From positions 1 to 64,000 of the forward strand of contig JAPDKB010000004.1 in assembly GCA_029258795.1 (NCBI GenBank): a DNA stretch of 64,000 nucleotides, in the 5' to 3' direction. Below the pieces are notes generated by a model. The model ran no database searches and was not told where the DNA came from. It was given only the letters and a program-made list of their open reading frames with translations. Positions 50,545-60,346 of this stretch are shown here, one piece after another (positions within the stretch are counted from its first letter, which is position 1; each line of letters starts with the position of its first letter). The position numbers were made by a program, and so were the translations under genes. This stretch comes from an archaeon. GTDB taxonomy: Archaea; EX4484-52; WAPT01.

Positions 50545-51105
50545 ATGGCATTGGATGAAGTGGTAGAGGAAGTTATCAGTAGCGCCAAGAACGAAGCCAA
50601 AAGAATAACGGAGGAAGGAAAAAAAGAAGCTAAAAAAATACTGAGTAAAGCGGAGAAGGAAGCAAAGGAGTATGAAGAGCGTTTCAGGAAGGAGACAGAG
50701 AAGATGCTGGAAGCGCTGGAGAAAAAAACAATGGCATCAGCAGAACTGGAGGCCACAAAAATTATCATGGAAGCAAGAAAAACGATCATGGAGGATTTCG
50801 TCAAAAGCTTGTTGGAAACCCTATCCAAACTCGACAAGAAAAAGAAGGAAAAATTGTTAGGGTCTTTGGCGGAGATGGTCAGGAATGAAATGAAGGTTCA
50901 CACCATTTATTGCAATAAGAACGAGGAAAACATCATCAAACAACTCTTTAAAAACGTCAAAATCAAGCACATCGATTGTGCAGGAGGGTTCATCGCAGAG
51001 AACAAGGAAGGAGATTTATCCATGGATTTGACATACGAAACTCTCGTAAATAGAATAAAGCTCGATCTCCTCAAGATCCTCGATTCCGGGCTCAAGAGCA
51101 AGTAA
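50545..51105 (+). CDS. atpE: A-type ATP synthase subunit E
   Basis: The 186-residue peripheral-stalk subunit E. Residues 1-95 form a long charged helix (EVVEEVISSAKNEAKRITEE) that coils with subunit H, and the C-terminal globular domain (about 100-186, HIDCAGGFIAENKEGDLSMD) binds the top of the A1 head. GAGGTGAAGA precedes the ATG. The operon position after the proteolipid gene is standard. Confidence 0.94.
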   Translation: MALDEVVEEVISSAKNEAKRITEEGKKEAKKILSKAEKEAKEYEERFRKETEKMLEALEKKTMASAELEATKIIMEARKTIMEDFVKSLLETLSKLDKKKKEKLLGSLAEMVRNEMKVHTIYCNKNEENIIKQLFKNVKIKHIDCAGGFIAENKEGDLSMDLTYETLVNRIKLDLLKILDSGLKSK

Positions 51106-51116
51106 GCGTGAACACC

Positions 51117-52187
51117 ATGCCCGCAATGGACATACTTGGAAAGATAAGCTTTGGAAAGTATCCATATCTAGCGGCACGGATGCGTGCCATGAAGAGTAAG
51201 TTGATGACTAGAATGGACTACGAAAAAATGCTTAAGATGGACATATACACCATGACCAAGTATCTGTATGAACACAGCTTCCCGATTCAGGAAGAATTGA
51301 TGAAAGAAGGTATAAAACCAGAGGATGTCATAGAGATGGCAGTAAATAAAAGCTTAGAGGAGTGCTTCAGAAAACTCCTGTTCATAACCGCAGGTAACAC
51401 CAGAAAAATCATCGTCGCATACGCTTACAGATACGACATAGAAAACTTGAAGGTTCTGGTTCGAGCAAGGATAAGTAACGAGCCCCTCGATCTCGTGGAA
51501 AAGCTGTGGGTGTGCGCCGGAACTCTGACCAAGGAAAAACTCCGAGAGCTTTATCAGCTTGAGAGTTTGGAAGATGTGATGAAAAAAGCAAGGATATTCA
51601 AGGTGGATAAGAAAATGAAGCAAGCCACAGAAGTTGCCGAAAAAGAAGGTAACCCAGCGGTAATAGAAAACCTTTTTGACAAGCGTTACTATACTTTCTT
51701 GGTTAAGTACACCAAAAGATTTGGTAGGGAAGCAGAACCGATCTCAAAACTGATAAAACTTCGTTTTGATATCATGAACCTGCGCACGCTTTACAGGCTT
51801 AAGAGGGAAGGTGTTTCCAAAGAAGAAATTCTCAAGTGGATCCACCTCACCGGAGGTTATCGACTCAAGAAAAAGGAGTTGGAACAATTGGCATCCGCAT
51901 CAAACCTCAGAGAACTTCACGAGAAGGTTAAAAACACTTACTATGGAAGCATTATCGGAAGTGTGGATATTTCAACCACACTCATAGACCTCGAGCTCAA
52001 GCTGAGTCAGTACTTTTTGGGCTTCGCATCCACCCTCATGCATGCTCATCCTTTATCCATAGTGCCGGTAATAGCATTCATGATGATGAAGGAGGTGGAA
52101 GCTAACAATATAAAGCTTATAGCAAGAGGTAAGGCAAAGGGTGTGGATGAAAACTTCATTAGAAACAATCTGGTGGTGTATGCATGA
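51117..52187 (+). CDS. atpC: A-type ATP synthase subunit C (V-type d-like)
   Basis: The 356-residue funnel-shaped subunit C that couples the central shaft to the proteolipid ring. It starts MPAMDILGKISFGKYPYLAA and has the family's internal repeats, for example LIKLRFDIMNLRTLYRLKRE and LSQYFLGFASTLMHAHPLSI with the conserved PLSI...YI-type ending. It stops at ARGKAKGVDENFIRNNLVVY. A GTG at 51108 is an alternative start three codons upstream. The stop overlaps the atpF start (ATGA). Confidence 0.94.
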   Translation: MPAMDILGKISFGKYPYLAARMRAMKSKLMTRMDYEKMLKMDIYTMTKYLYEHSFPIQEELMKEGIKPEDVIEMAVNKSLEECFRKLLFITAGNTRKIIVAYAYRYDIENLKVLVRARISNEPLDLVEKLWVCAGTLTKEKLRELYQLESLEDVMKKARIFKVDKKMKQATEVAEKEGNPAVIENLFDKRYYTFLVKYTKRFGREAEPISKLIKLRFDIMNLRTLYRLKREGVSKEEILKWIHLTGGYRLKKKELEQLASASNLRELHEKVKNTYYGSIIGSVDISTTLIDLELKLSQYFLGFASTLMHAHPLSIVPVIAFMMMKEVEANNIKLIARGKAKGVDENFIRNNLVVYA

Positions 52188-52504
52188 AGCAAAAGAAGGT
52201 ATGGGTTGTTGGCAGCTATGATTTCACGCTTGGGTTCAGGCTTGCAGGAGTGAAGGATGTGGTTGAAGTGAGACATGGTGATATACAAACTCTTGAGAAA
52301 AAACTGGATGAAGTTGTGGAGAGGGATGATGTGGGAATAATCATAGTTAGGGAGGATGAGTTCAAACAGCTGCCAAAGAGAAAAAGAGCCGTGCTTGAAA
52401 ATCTGACCGAGCCAATCATAATCCCTCTTTCAGAAAAAATGGAAGGGAGTGATGTTTTGAGAAGCAAGATAATTCAGGCAGTTGGTGTTGATCTGTTAAA
52501 ATGA
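52184..52504 (+). CDS. atpF: A-type ATP synthase subunit F
   Basis: The 106-residue subunit F of the central stalk. It has a Rossmann-like CheY fold: KVWVVGSYDFTLGFRLAGVK, DVGIIIVREDEFKQLPKR and IIIPLSEKMEGSD. It binds subunit D and sits next to the B subunit. Four-base overlap with atpC upstream; 18 bases to atpA. Confidence 0.93.
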   Translation: MKQKKVWVVGSYDFTLGFRLAGVKDVVEVRHGDIQTLEKKLDEVVERDDVGIIIVREDEFKQLPKRKRAVLENLTEPIIIPLSEKMEGSDVLRSKIIQAVGVDLLK

Positions 52505-52522
52505 TGATGCGAGGTGAAAAAT

Positions 52523-54268
52523 ATGGCAAAGGATGTCGGCAAGATATACCGAATTGCTGGTCCGGTCGTGGTGGCAAAAGGTATCCATGCTAAAATGTAT
52601 GATGTTGTTAGAGTTGGACACGAAAAGTTGATGGGTGAAGTGATTCAGATAGACGGAGATAAAACCATAATACAGGTTTATGAAGACACAACAGGACTTA
52701 AGCCGGGAGAGCCCGTGGAAAACACAGGAAAACCTCTCACAGTTACCCTTGGTCCCGGTTTGCTCGCGAACATTTACGACGGTGTGCAGCGCCCGCTTAG
52801 CATGCTGAAAGAAAAGTCCGGAGATTTTATAGCCAGAGGTATAGAAGCTTTTGCACTTGATGAAAAGAAGAAGTGGGAGTTCGTTGCCACAAAGAAGAAA
52901 GGGGATTATGTTAGGGGTGGAGATGTGATTGGATACGTGATGGAGTTCAACACCAAACACCACATCATGGTTCCTCCCGACGTCAAGGGAGGAAAAATAA
53001 AATCCATCTCATCCGGAAATTTCACGGTCAGGGATGTTGTCTGCACGTTAGAAGATGGAACGGAAATAAAGCTCAGCCACGAGTGGCCAATAAGAAAGCC
53101 ACGCCCCTACAGGAAGAAGTTGAAGCCCGAAGTTCCATTAACCACAGGGCAGAGAATTCTGGATGCGCTTTTCCCAATCGCAAAGGGAGGTACAGCCGCC
53201 ATACCGGGTCCATTCGGTGCAGGTAAAACGGTAACGCAGCAGACACTTGCCAAGTTCAGTGATGCTGATATTGTGGTTTATATTGGCTGTGGTGAGCGCG
53301 GCAATGAGATGACCGAAGTTCTGGAGGAGTTCCCAGAGCTTGATGACCCAAGGACAGGCAACCCTCTCATGAACAGAACTGTTTTGATAGCTAACACCTC
53401 CAACATGCCTGTGGCAGCGAGAGAGGCATCCATCTATACGGGCATAACCATAGCTGAATACTACAGAGACATGGGTTATGATGTCGCATTGATGGCTGAC
53501 TCCACATCCAGATGGGCTGAGGCGATGCGTGAAATTTCAAGCAGGCTGGAGGAGATGCCCGGAGAGGAGGGCTATCCCGCTTACCTCCCAACCAAGCTTG
53601 CGGAATTTTACGAGAGAGCTGGAAGAGTTCTGCCTCTGGGAGTTGAGGATATAGGATCTGTCACCATCATAGGAGCTGTCTCTCCACCCGGTGGAGATTT
53701 CAGCGAGCCGGTAACGCAGAACACGCTGCGCGTTGTTAAGGTGTTCTGGGCTCTCGATGCCAAACTTGCACACAGGAGGCATTTCCCCGCAATAAACTGG
53801 CTGACCTCCTACTCTCTTTACCTTGACACGCTTGAGCCGTGGTTTGCAGAGAATGTCGCAAGTGATTGGATAGAAAAGGTCAGGAAAGCGATGGAAATTT
53901 TACAGGAAGAGGAGAAGCTGCAGGAGATAGTGCAGCTTGTGGGTAGCGATGCCCTCCCACCAAAGGAGAGGATAACGCTTGAAGTGGCAAGGATGCTCAG
54001 AGAGTTCTTCCTGCAGCAGAACGCTTTCCATGAGGTGGACAGATACTGCCCTCTGGACAAAACATACCTCCTGCTTGACCTCATATTGAAATATGAGGTG
54101 TTTGCAAGAGAGGCACTTGCAAACAATGTTGCGCTTGAGGACATACTCAACATCAAATCCAAGAAGAAGATAGCGGAACTCAAGTTTATTGAGGACTACA
54201 AGAAGGAGATAGAAAAGATAGAGAAAGAGATGGAGAATGAATTCAAAGCTCTTGTGAGGGGTGAGTGA
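52523..54268 (+). CDS. atpA: A-type ATP synthase catalytic subunit A
   Basis: The 581-residue catalytic subunit. The N-terminal barrel is [20 protein letters not shown] and the A-subunit-specific bulge is about 115-190. The P-loop reads [14 protein letters not shown], where alanine replaces the usual serine of GPFGSGKT. The catalytic glutamate region is [19 protein letters not shown], followed by [20 protein letters not shown]. No intein interrupts the P-loop, a frequent insertion site in other archaea. A GAGGTG site sits before the ATG at 52523. Confidence 0.97.
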   Translation: MAKDVGKIYRIAGPVVVAKGIHAKMYDVVRVGHEKLMGEVIQIDGDKTIIQVYEDTTGLKPGEPVENTGKPLTVTLGPGLLANIYDGVQRPLSMLKEKSGDFIARGIEAFALDEKKKWEFVATKKKGDYVRGGDVIGYVMEFNTKHHIMVPPDVKGGKIKSISSGNFTVRDVVCTLEDGTEIKLSHEWPIRKPRPYRKKLKPEVPLTTGQRILDALFPIAKGGTAAIPGPFGAGKTVTQQTLAKFSDADIVVYIGCGERGNEMTEVLEEFPELDDPRTGNPLMNRTVLIANTSNMPVAAREASIYTGITIAEYYRDMGYDVALMADSTSRWAEAMREISSRLEEMPGEEGYPAYLPTKLAEFYERAGRVLPLGVEDIGSVTIIGAVSPPGGDFSEPVTQNTLRVVKVFWALDAKLAHRRHFPAINWLTSYSLYLDTLEPWFAENVASDWIEKVRKAMEILQEEEKLQEIVQLVGSDALPPKERITLEVARMLREFFLQQNAFHEVDRYCPLDKTYLLLDLILKYEVFAREALANNVALEDILNIKSKKKIAELKFIEDYKKEIEKIEKEMENEFKALVRGE

Positions 54269-54270
54269 AG

Positions 54271-55677
54271 ATGGCAATGAAGGAAGCTCATAAGTTTAAG
54301 GAGTACAAAACCATTGAAAGGATAGCAGGTCCACTGGTTTTTGTAAAGAAAGTTAAGGATGTTGCATACGGAGAGGTGGTTGAGGTCATTCTTTCCAATG
54401 GAGAGAGAAGAATGGGTCAGGTGCTTGACAGCTCGGAAGATATAGTTGTGGTGCAGATATTTGAGGGAACGAGCGGAATAGACAAGGAGAACACAAAGAT
54501 AAAGTTTACGGGAGAAGTGATAAAGCTTCCCGTCTCCCTTGACATGCTGGGCAGGATATTCAATGGGAGAGGCGAGCCCATTGATGGAGGCCCAGAAATC
54601 GTGCCTGAAAAGGAGATGGATATAATCGGTAGCGCTATCAATCCATACAGCAGAGCTCCACCTTCCGAGTTCATCCAGACGGGAATTTCAGCGATAGATG
54701 GTATGAACACGCTTGTTAGGGGGCAAAAGTTGCCCATATTCTCCGGCTCTGGCTTGCCTCACAACGAGATAGCGCTGCAGATAGCAAGACAGGCAAAGGT
54801 TGTTGGAAAGGATGAGAAGTTTGCGGTGGTCTTTGCAGCCATGGGTATAACTCATGAGGAGGCGCAGCGCTTCATAGATGATTTTGAGGAGACAGGCGCT
54901 CTTGAAAGAGCCGTTGTCTTCCTCAACCTTGCTGATGACCCTGCTGTGGAAAGGTTGATCACCCCAAGACTTGCGCTCACAACAGCGGAATATCTTGCCT
55001 TTGACAAGGACATGCATGTGCTTGTTATCCTTACGGACATGACTAACTACTGTGAGAGCTTGAGAGAGATAGCTGCAGCAAGAGAGGAGGTGCCCGGAAG
55101 AAGAGGTTATCCCGGTTACATGTATACGGACCTTGCAACAATTTACGAGAGAGCTGGAAGGATAAAGGGCAAGAAGGGAAGCATAACACAGATACCGATC
55201 CTCACCATGCCCGGAGATGATATAACACACCCGATTCCGGACTTGACGGGTTACATAACAGAAGGGCAGATAGTGCTGAGCAGAGAGCTTCACCGCAAAG
55301 GTCTTTACCCCCCAATAGATGTCCTGCCCTCACTTTCTAGGTTGATGAACGCTGGTATTGGTAAGGGTAAAACCAGAGAGGATCACAAACAGGTTTCTGA
55401 TCAGCTTTATGCACTTTATGCAGAGGGTAGGGATTTGAGAGGGCTTGTCGCCATAGTTGGAGAGGAAGCTTTATCTGAGAGAGACAAGCTCGTGTTGAAG
55501 TTCGCTGATAGGTTTGAGAAGGAGTTCGTGCAGCAGGGAAGGAAGGAGGACAGGAGCATAGAGGAAACCCTGAAAATAGCATGGAACCTGCTTTCAATGT
55601 TGCCTGAAGAGGAACTGACCAGAATCTCTCCAGAGTTCAGAAAGAAGTACTACAAAAAAGATGAGAAAAAAGAGTGA
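54271..55677 (+). CDS. atpB: A-type ATP synthase regulatory subunit B
   Basis: The 468-residue non-catalytic B subunit that alternates with A in the head. It lacks a canonical P-loop, having [20 protein letters not shown] instead, as expected. [20 protein letters not shown] and [20 protein letters not shown] are highly conserved B-subunit segments. GGGGTGAGTGAAG lies before the ATG at 54271. It is followed by atpD after 18 bases. Confidence 0.97.
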   Translation: MAMKEAHKFKEYKTIERIAGPLVFVKKVKDVAYGEVVEVILSNGERRMGQVLDSSEDIVVVQIFEGTSGIDKENTKIKFTGEVIKLPVSLDMLGRIFNGRGEPIDGGPEIVPEKEMDIIGSAINPYSRAPPSEFIQTGISAIDGMNTLVRGQKLPIFSGSGLPHNEIALQIARQAKVVGKDEKFAVVFAAMGITHEEAQRFIDDFEETGALERAVVFLNLADDPAVERLITPRLALTTAEYLAFDKDMHVLVILTDMTNYCESLREIAAAREEVPGRRGYPGYMYTDLATIYERAGRIKGKKGSITQIPILTMPGDDITHPIPDLTGYITEGQIVLSRELHRKGLYPPIDVLPSLSRLMNAGIGKGKTREDHKQVSDQLYALYAEGRDLRGLVAIVGEEALSERDKLVLKFADRFEKEFVQQGRKEDRSIEETLKIAWNLLSMLPEEELTRISPEFRKKYYKKDEKKE

Positions 55678-55695
55678 AGCCGGTGGATGCACGTG

Positions 55696-56310
55696 ATGGA
55701 TGTTAAACCCACAAGATCAGAACTGTTGAACTTGAAGAAGAAAATACAGCTGGCAAAATCAGGACACAAACTGCTGAAGAAGAAGAGAGACGGACTGATC
55801 ATGGAGTTCTTCGAAATTTTGAAAGAAGCCAAACGGGTGATGGATGAGACCAGCAATCTTTATGAAGTGGCCAAGCAAAGGCTGGTTATTGCAGAGATAA
55901 CGGAAGGTGCGACAAAACTCAGATCAGTAGCGATGGGGGTGGCGCCATTCCCCTCCATAAACTTCACCACAGCAAACCTCATGGGTGTGAAAGTGCCAAA
56001 GGTGGAGGTGGAAGGAAGCGAGCTACATTTGCTTGAGAGAGGTCTCGGTCTTTTAAGCACCGATGCGAGGATAGATGAGGCATCCTACTATTACCGACTT
56101 CTGGTTGAAAAGCTGGTGAAGTATGCAGAGATAATAGCGACTCTTTACAAAATGCTGGATGAGATAGAAAAAACCAAGAGAAAGGTCAATGCTCTCGAAT
56201 TTGAAGTAATTCCAAAGCTGGAGGAAGCCTCAAAGTTTATAACCCAAAGACTGGAAGAAATGGAAAGAGAAAACATATTCAGGCTTAAAAGAATCAAGAA
56301 AAAGAAGTGA
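55696..56310 (+). CDS. atpD: A-type ATP synthase subunit D
   Basis: The 204-residue rotor shaft subunit, two long antiparallel helices: VKPTRSELLNLKKKIQLAKS at the N-terminus and VNALEFEVIPKLEEASKFIT near 165, the family signature. It ends with a Lys-rich tail. The ATG at 55696 follows GGTGG by nine bases; an ATG three codons upstream is possible. It is the last gene of the operon; no subunit G follows, and the next gene is on the other strand with no gap. Confidence 0.95.
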   Translation: MDVKPTRSELLNLKKKIQLAKSGHKLLKKKRDGLIMEFFEILKEAKRVMDETSNLYEVAKQRLVIAEITEGATKLRSVAMGVAPFPSINFTTANLMGVKVPKVEVEGSELHLLERGLGLLSTDARIDEASYYYRLLVEKLVKYAEIIATLYKMLDEIEKTKRKVNALEFEVIPKLEEASKFITQRLEEMERENIFRLKRIKKKK

Positions 56311-56526
56311 TCATTTCTTTTTCAGCTTCCAGTAGACCTTCTTACTCTCCCCAATTCTCGCTATCCTGTACTCGCAATCTATCTTACCCTCGTCCTTCAA
56401 TCTATAACAGTGTGTATTTGCCGTGCTCCAGCTTATTCCCAGCTTCTTAGCTATTTGATATGTGGTCAGGGGTTCTTTCGCTTCTTTAAGCACCTTAAGT
56501 ATTGCCTCAGCAACGCTTTTGGTCAT
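56311..56526 (-). CDS. Small winged-helix DNA-binding protein
   Basis: A 71-residue winged helix: VAEAILKVLKEAKEPLTTYQ, then IAKKLGISWSTANTHCYRLK and a basic wing IARIGESKKVYWKLKKK. It is probably a transcription regulator. The ATG at 56526 follows GAGAGGTG at good spacing; an upstream start at 56625 would add 33 residues across a TATA-like TTTTATATAGG and is less likely. It converges with atpD without a gap. Confidence 0.75.
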   Translation of the reverse strand: MTKSVAEAILKVLKEAKEPLTTYQIAKKLGISWSTANTHCYRLKDEGKIDCEYRIARIGESKKVYWKLKKK

Positions 56527-56693
56527 GAAAGCACCTCTCGAGGTATCAAGATACAGATTTATTATTTCAATTAAAGCCCAAACTCCTATATAAAAATTTC
56601 GTTTTTCCAAAACCGCATTTTCCATTATTTACAAAATTTCACATTAAAAAGAGAAAAGGAGGTAGTTCTTAGTTTATTTTTACTCGGGGGAAA

Positions 56694-57314
56694 TTACTCT
56701 CCTTCCATTGCCTGCCTTATCTGGTGCAAAAGCTCTGCTGGAGTTTTTATCGGATACCTGAGTTTGTCCAGAATATCCTCGATTCTCTTGCCCTTTATCA
56801 CCATACCCTCCAGCTTTCTCTGCAGAGTGTCTTTTTCAACAGGGAAATCAGTACCCTTAAGCTTTGCGAGCACATGCACTGCCCAGTCAGCACCCAAACT
56901 CTTAACGGCCTGCTTTGTTATCTCTATGGCAAGGTTGATTTCATCCCTTCCGGCGAGAATCTCCTGATAGGCAAGCTTTGCGAGAGCTCCAGCTGTATGA
57001 GTCCTCTTCTCCTCATCCTTCTCTCCAGCAACATCATCCAGCTTGGATTTTATCGCTTCAGGATCAGCCCTCAACATGTTCTGCACTGTCTGCTTTGTCA
57101 CACCCAGTACGGATGCTATGTGCTCAGCACTGTAGTTCTTCTCCTTTGCATAAACTATGGCATAGCTTGCAGCCATCAAACTCGGAAGCCACGTCAAGTT
57201 GCGGTGCTCAACCAGCTTTCTTGGACCGCCAAGAATCTCTATGGACTTGAGAAATACTCTCATGGCTTTGGCATCAACATCATCCTCAACCGGCTTGACC
57301 TCTATCACCATCAT
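56694..57314 (-). CDS. KaiC-associated regulatory domain protein
   Basis: A 206-residue protein with an HTH-like segment (YSAEHIASVLGVTKQTVQNM) within a domain that, in archaea, regularly sits next to a KaiC-like ATPase (TIGR03879 'near_KaiC_dom' type). The C-terminal part (LGADWAVHVLAKLKGTDFPV) continues the archaeal family. The start overlaps the KaiC stop and has GGAGGTGGTGA before it, so the two proteins are co-made. Probable DNA-binding partner of the ATPase; the exact role is unknown. Confidence 0.8.
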   Translation of the reverse strand: MMVIEVKPVEDDVDAKAMRVFLKSIEILGGPRKLVEHRNLTWLPSLMAASYAIVYAKEKNYSAEHIASVLGVTKQTVQNMLRADPEAIKSKLDDVAGEKDEEKRTHTAGALAKLAYQEILAGRDEINLAIEITKQAVKSLGADWAVHVLAKLKGTDFPVEKDTLQRKLEGMVIKGKRIEDILDKLRYPIKTPAELLHQIRQAMEGE

Positions 57315-58225
57315 TCACCACCTCCTGAATAGGATTTCAAACCTACCTGACTTGATTCCTTCATTAACTCTTCAAGTGGAGGTCCAACCTTTACCAAGCC
57401 CGTCTCTGTTATTTCGAAAACATGAGTCCTTGTGTCGTGACCGCACATCCTGCAACCATCAATTCTTATAAGCCGCACCACCGAACCTACGGGTTTCTTG
57501 TAAAGGCTTGCAGCATACCTGCTCATTATCAGCTCCTTTGAGAGCACGATAGAACAATCCACTATGTGGCTTACTGCATAACCGCCAGCCGCTTCAGCTG
57601 TCAGCTCTTCATGTCCGCTCCTCTTTTGAGATACGAATATCGCTGTCTGATGGTGCAGCTTCATGAAATTGAACAGCTTCCTGACTATACTCCTTGCCAT
57701 CATTTCTTTTGCTTCGTAAAGTCCGGTAACAGAATCTATGACTACCGACTTAGTATCATAATTGTCTATCGCGTATTCCAGAGTGTTAAGCAAGCTTGAG
57801 ATATCCTCTCTCAACACAGAATGAGTTGCTGCATCAACCATCACAATGTTGTTCTCTATATCATCCCATTTTATGCCCATAGCTCTGGCTCTTTCTCTTA
57901 ATCCCACACTCACAAAAGCTGAAGGCGATTCCACAGTTACAAAGCAAACTCTGTAACCTCTCGATGCTTGAGTTACTGCAAACTGCTCCACCATCAAGCT
58001 CTTCCCCGTATCGGAAACGCCTGTTAGGTTAACCACAGCCAGATATGGAATTCCACCGAGCGGAACCCTCTTCACTTTACCTCCTTCAATCTTCGTGGTG
58101 AAGAACATCTCATCAAGTCCTTCCACACCCGTAGGTATGCCGAAGAGTTTTGGAGCCCTCTTCCCCGCTTCTTCCAGCGTTTCCACCGCTTCTTTCACAA
58201 CCTTTTCCCGTACTTCCTCGCGCAT
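57311..58225 (-). CDS. KaiC-domain ATPase, AF_0351-like family
   Basis: A 304-residue single-domain RecA/KaiC ATPase. Walker A is LTGVSDTGKSLMVEQFAVTQ near residue 78, Walker B is DTKSVVIDSVTGLYEAKE near 155. C-terminal cysteines in IDGCRMCGHDTRTHVFEITE may bind metal. Its sequence and the partner gene downstream match the archaeal KaiC group TIGR03880. It is not a clock KaiC: only one RecA domain is present. Proposed to signal or regulate with its partner; evidence is genomic association only. Confidence 0.85.
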   Translation of the reverse strand: MREEVREKVVKEAVETLEEAGKRAPKLFGIPTGVEGLDEMFFTTKIEGGKVKRVPLGGIPYLAVVNLTGVSDTGKSLMVEQFAVTQASRGYRVCFVTVESPSAFVSVGLRERARAMGIKWDDIENNIVMVDAATHSVLREDISSLLNTLEYAIDNYDTKSVVIDSVTGLYEAKEMMARSIVRKLFNFMKLHHQTAIFVSQKRSGHEELTAEAAGGYAVSHIVDCSIVLSKELIMSRYAASLYKKPVGSVVRLIRIDGCRMCGHDTRTHVFEITETGLVKVGPPLEELMKESSQVGLKSYSGGGE

Positions 58226-58300
58226 AGTAATATTTTTGTTATCGAAACTTTTTAACTCATAATCAAAATCTTTATATGCAAGTTAAAAGAACCAAATATT

Positions 58301-58960
58301 ATGTTCTTGCGCAAGAAAAAATTGAATGTAATCGTGGTTGGTGGAGGGAAAATAGGGGAGCACGTGTCCAAGCTCTTTGAAACAAGAGGTCATAGTGTGT
58401 GCGTTATTGAAAAGGATGAAGAGCTGGCAAAAGAACTCTCCACCAGAATAGGAAGCACTGTTATAAATGGGGATGGAACAGACATGCTTGTGTTGAAGGA
58501 TGCTGGCATAACCAATGCTGATGTGTTCATCGCCCTCACCGGAGATGACAAAGTTAACCTCATGGCATGTGAGATTGCAAAGAGCTTCAACGTGCCAAAA
58601 ATAATAAGCATAGTTAATAAACCTGGCAATGAGGAGCTATTTCTCAAGCTGGGTGTAAATGACATAGTGGCGGTAACGCAGCAAGTTGCAAATGCCGTTG
58701 AGAACATGATAATGAAGGGGGGTAGCAGGGTTATTGGAGAGGTGGCGGATGGATCAGTCAAGGTTGTTGAGCTGCTCATAGGCGAGAATTCAAAATATGT
58801 TGGGAAGATGAAGGACGAGGTGAAGGATTTTCTGCTTGCAGGAATATGGAGAAACGGAGCTTTCATTTTTCCACACAATCACGTTAAAATCAATGCGGGA
58901 GACCTCATTCTTGCGGTGGTGAGAACCAAGGATCTGGACAAGGTAATGTCTAGGCTGTGA
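58301..58960 (+). CDS. trkA: Potassium channel/transporter regulatory protein TrkA
   Basis: A 219-residue RCK protein that gates TrkH. The N-terminal Rossmann domain has VIVVGGGKIGEHVSKLFETR and the conserved acidic CVIEKDEELAKEL for NAD/ATP binding. The C-terminal RCK-C domain starts near 140 (GEVADGSVKVVELLIGENSK). TATA-like CTTTATATGC at 58270-58279 gives leaderless spacing. Single RCK unit, as in KtrA-type proteins. The TrkH gene follows after six bases. Confidence 0.94.
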   Translation: MFLRKKKLNVIVVGGGKIGEHVSKLFETRGHSVCVIEKDEELAKELSTRIGSTVINGDGTDMLVLKDAGITNADVFIALTGDDKVNLMACEIAKSFNVPKIISIVNKPGNEELFLKLGVNDIVAVTQQVANAVENMIMKGGSRVIGEVADGSVKVVELLIGENSKYVGKMKDEVKDFLLAGIWRNGAFIFPHNHVKINAGDLILAVVRTKDLDKVMSRL

Positions 58961-58966
58961 TGCGAC

Positions 58967-60331
58967 ATGAGAAGTGTGCTTGGTTATTTAGGCGTGCTGC
59001 TTCAGATAATAGCAGTGTTCTCTCTGATTCCTGGGATTGCAGCTTTGATATGGAACGAGTTTGCCTACGCATTCTACATGATGTCGCTGGTTTTCGTGTT
59101 TTTGGGCATAATTCTGGAAAAGTATTTCGGGACTAAGGACGAGTTGACCATATCTGACGGTTTGAAACTCACAGCCATATCTTTTGTTGTGGTCCCCGTA
59201 ATTGCCACCATCCCTTACTTAACCCTGCTTAAAAATTCAATAACTTTTACGGATGCACTTTTCGAAAGCATTTCAGGGTTTACAACCACTGGGCTAACAG
59301 TATTTGATGACCCCTCTACACTTCCCAAATCGTTGCTGCTGTGGAGAAGCATGACTCAGTGGATAGGAGGGATTGGAATAGTGGTGGTTTTCCTCGGATT
59401 TTTGAGAAACGCATCAACCTCAGCGCTCAACATATTCTCCGCACAGAACATCGAAAAGAAGGTTGGATACGACATAATCAGGCTTGCTCGCAGAATCTTT
59501 CAAATATACCTCATGCTTACATTTACAGGATTTCTTCTATTTTTCATCGCGAGTAAAAGCGTTTTCACATCCATCAATTATGCACTGACCTCCATATCCA
59601 CTGGAGGTTTTCAAGTGGGTGCGCAGTTTCCATCAAGCCATGGAATGATGCTTGTAGCCATCATCATGATGATTGCAGGAGCCACAAGCTTCCTACTTCA
59701 TGACGAGCTGTTGAGGAGAAGGATAAAAAATGTAATTAAATCAGTGCCTTTTATGGGTATGATATCTTATCTTACTGTTTTCGTTCTGTACTCGTTTATA
59801 AATACTGGAAGCCTGGAATTTTCAGTGTTTCAGGTTGTCTCGGCGCTCACCACAACGGGATATCAGGTGGTGGATATAGCGTCGTTGCCTCTCCACCTCT
59901 TTTTCATACTTCTTATAGGGATGATCATTGGGGGGAACACGAACTCCACAGCAGGAGGCATAAAGACGGAGAGGGTATGTTTAAGCTTAGCATCCATACC
60001 ATGGATGGTGAAAAAACTATCCTCTCCAAGGAGGGCGGTCATACCCCTTAAGCTTGGAAAAAAAGTGGTGAGTGATGAGGAAGCTAAACTTGCATTTGTG
60101 TTCATTGGAGCCTACTTTATATTCGGAGTTGCTTCAGCGTTCTTCATAGCTTCATTTGGTGTGGGGTTTGAACACGCGCTCTTCCAATCCTTCTCAGCTA
60201 TAGGTACTGTGGGTCTGAGCACGCAGTCGTTAGCTTCATATCCTTTTTTAGCCAAGCTGAACCTCATGGTGCTCATGTTGATGGGGAGATTGGAGATATT
60301 TCCGCTGTTGATACTGCTGAAAAGAGAATGA
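58967..60331 (+). CDS. trkH: Potassium uptake protein TrkH
   Basis: A 454-residue K+ translocating subunit built from four M1-P-M2 repeats. Selectivity-loop segments seen: SISGFTTTGLTVFDD near 107, TSISTGGFQVGAQ near 210, SALTTTGYQVVDIAS near 295, and SAIGTVGLSTQSLAS near 409. Each has the key glycine. Conserved GGNTNSTAGGIKTERV lies near 322. About eleven hydrophobic spans. Operon with trkA upstream; AMP phosphorylase follows by 15 bases and may share the transcript. Confidence 0.95.
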   Translation: MRSVLGYLGVLLQIIAVFSLIPGIAALIWNEFAYAFYMMSLVFVFLGIILEKYFGTKDELTISDGLKLTAISFVVVPVIATIPYLTLLKNSITFTDALFESISGFTTTGLTVFDDPSTLPKSLLLWRSMTQWIGGIGIVVVFLGFLRNASTSALNIFSAQNIEKKVGYDIIRLARRIFQIYLMLTFTGFLLFFIASKSVFTSINYALTSISTGGFQVGAQFPSSHGMMLVAIIMMIAGATSFLLHDELLRRRIKNVIKSVPFMGMISYLTVFVLYSFINTGSLEFSVFQVVSALTTTGYQVVDIASLPLHLFFILLIGMIIGGNTNSTAGGIKTERVCLSLASIPWMVKKLSSPRRAVIPLKLGKKVVSDEEAKLAFVFIGAYFIFGVASAFFIASFGVGFEHALFQSFSAIGTVGLSTQSLASYPFLAKLNLMVLMLMGRLEIFPLLILLKRE

Positions 60332-60346
60332 AGAGAGGTGTGGTCC

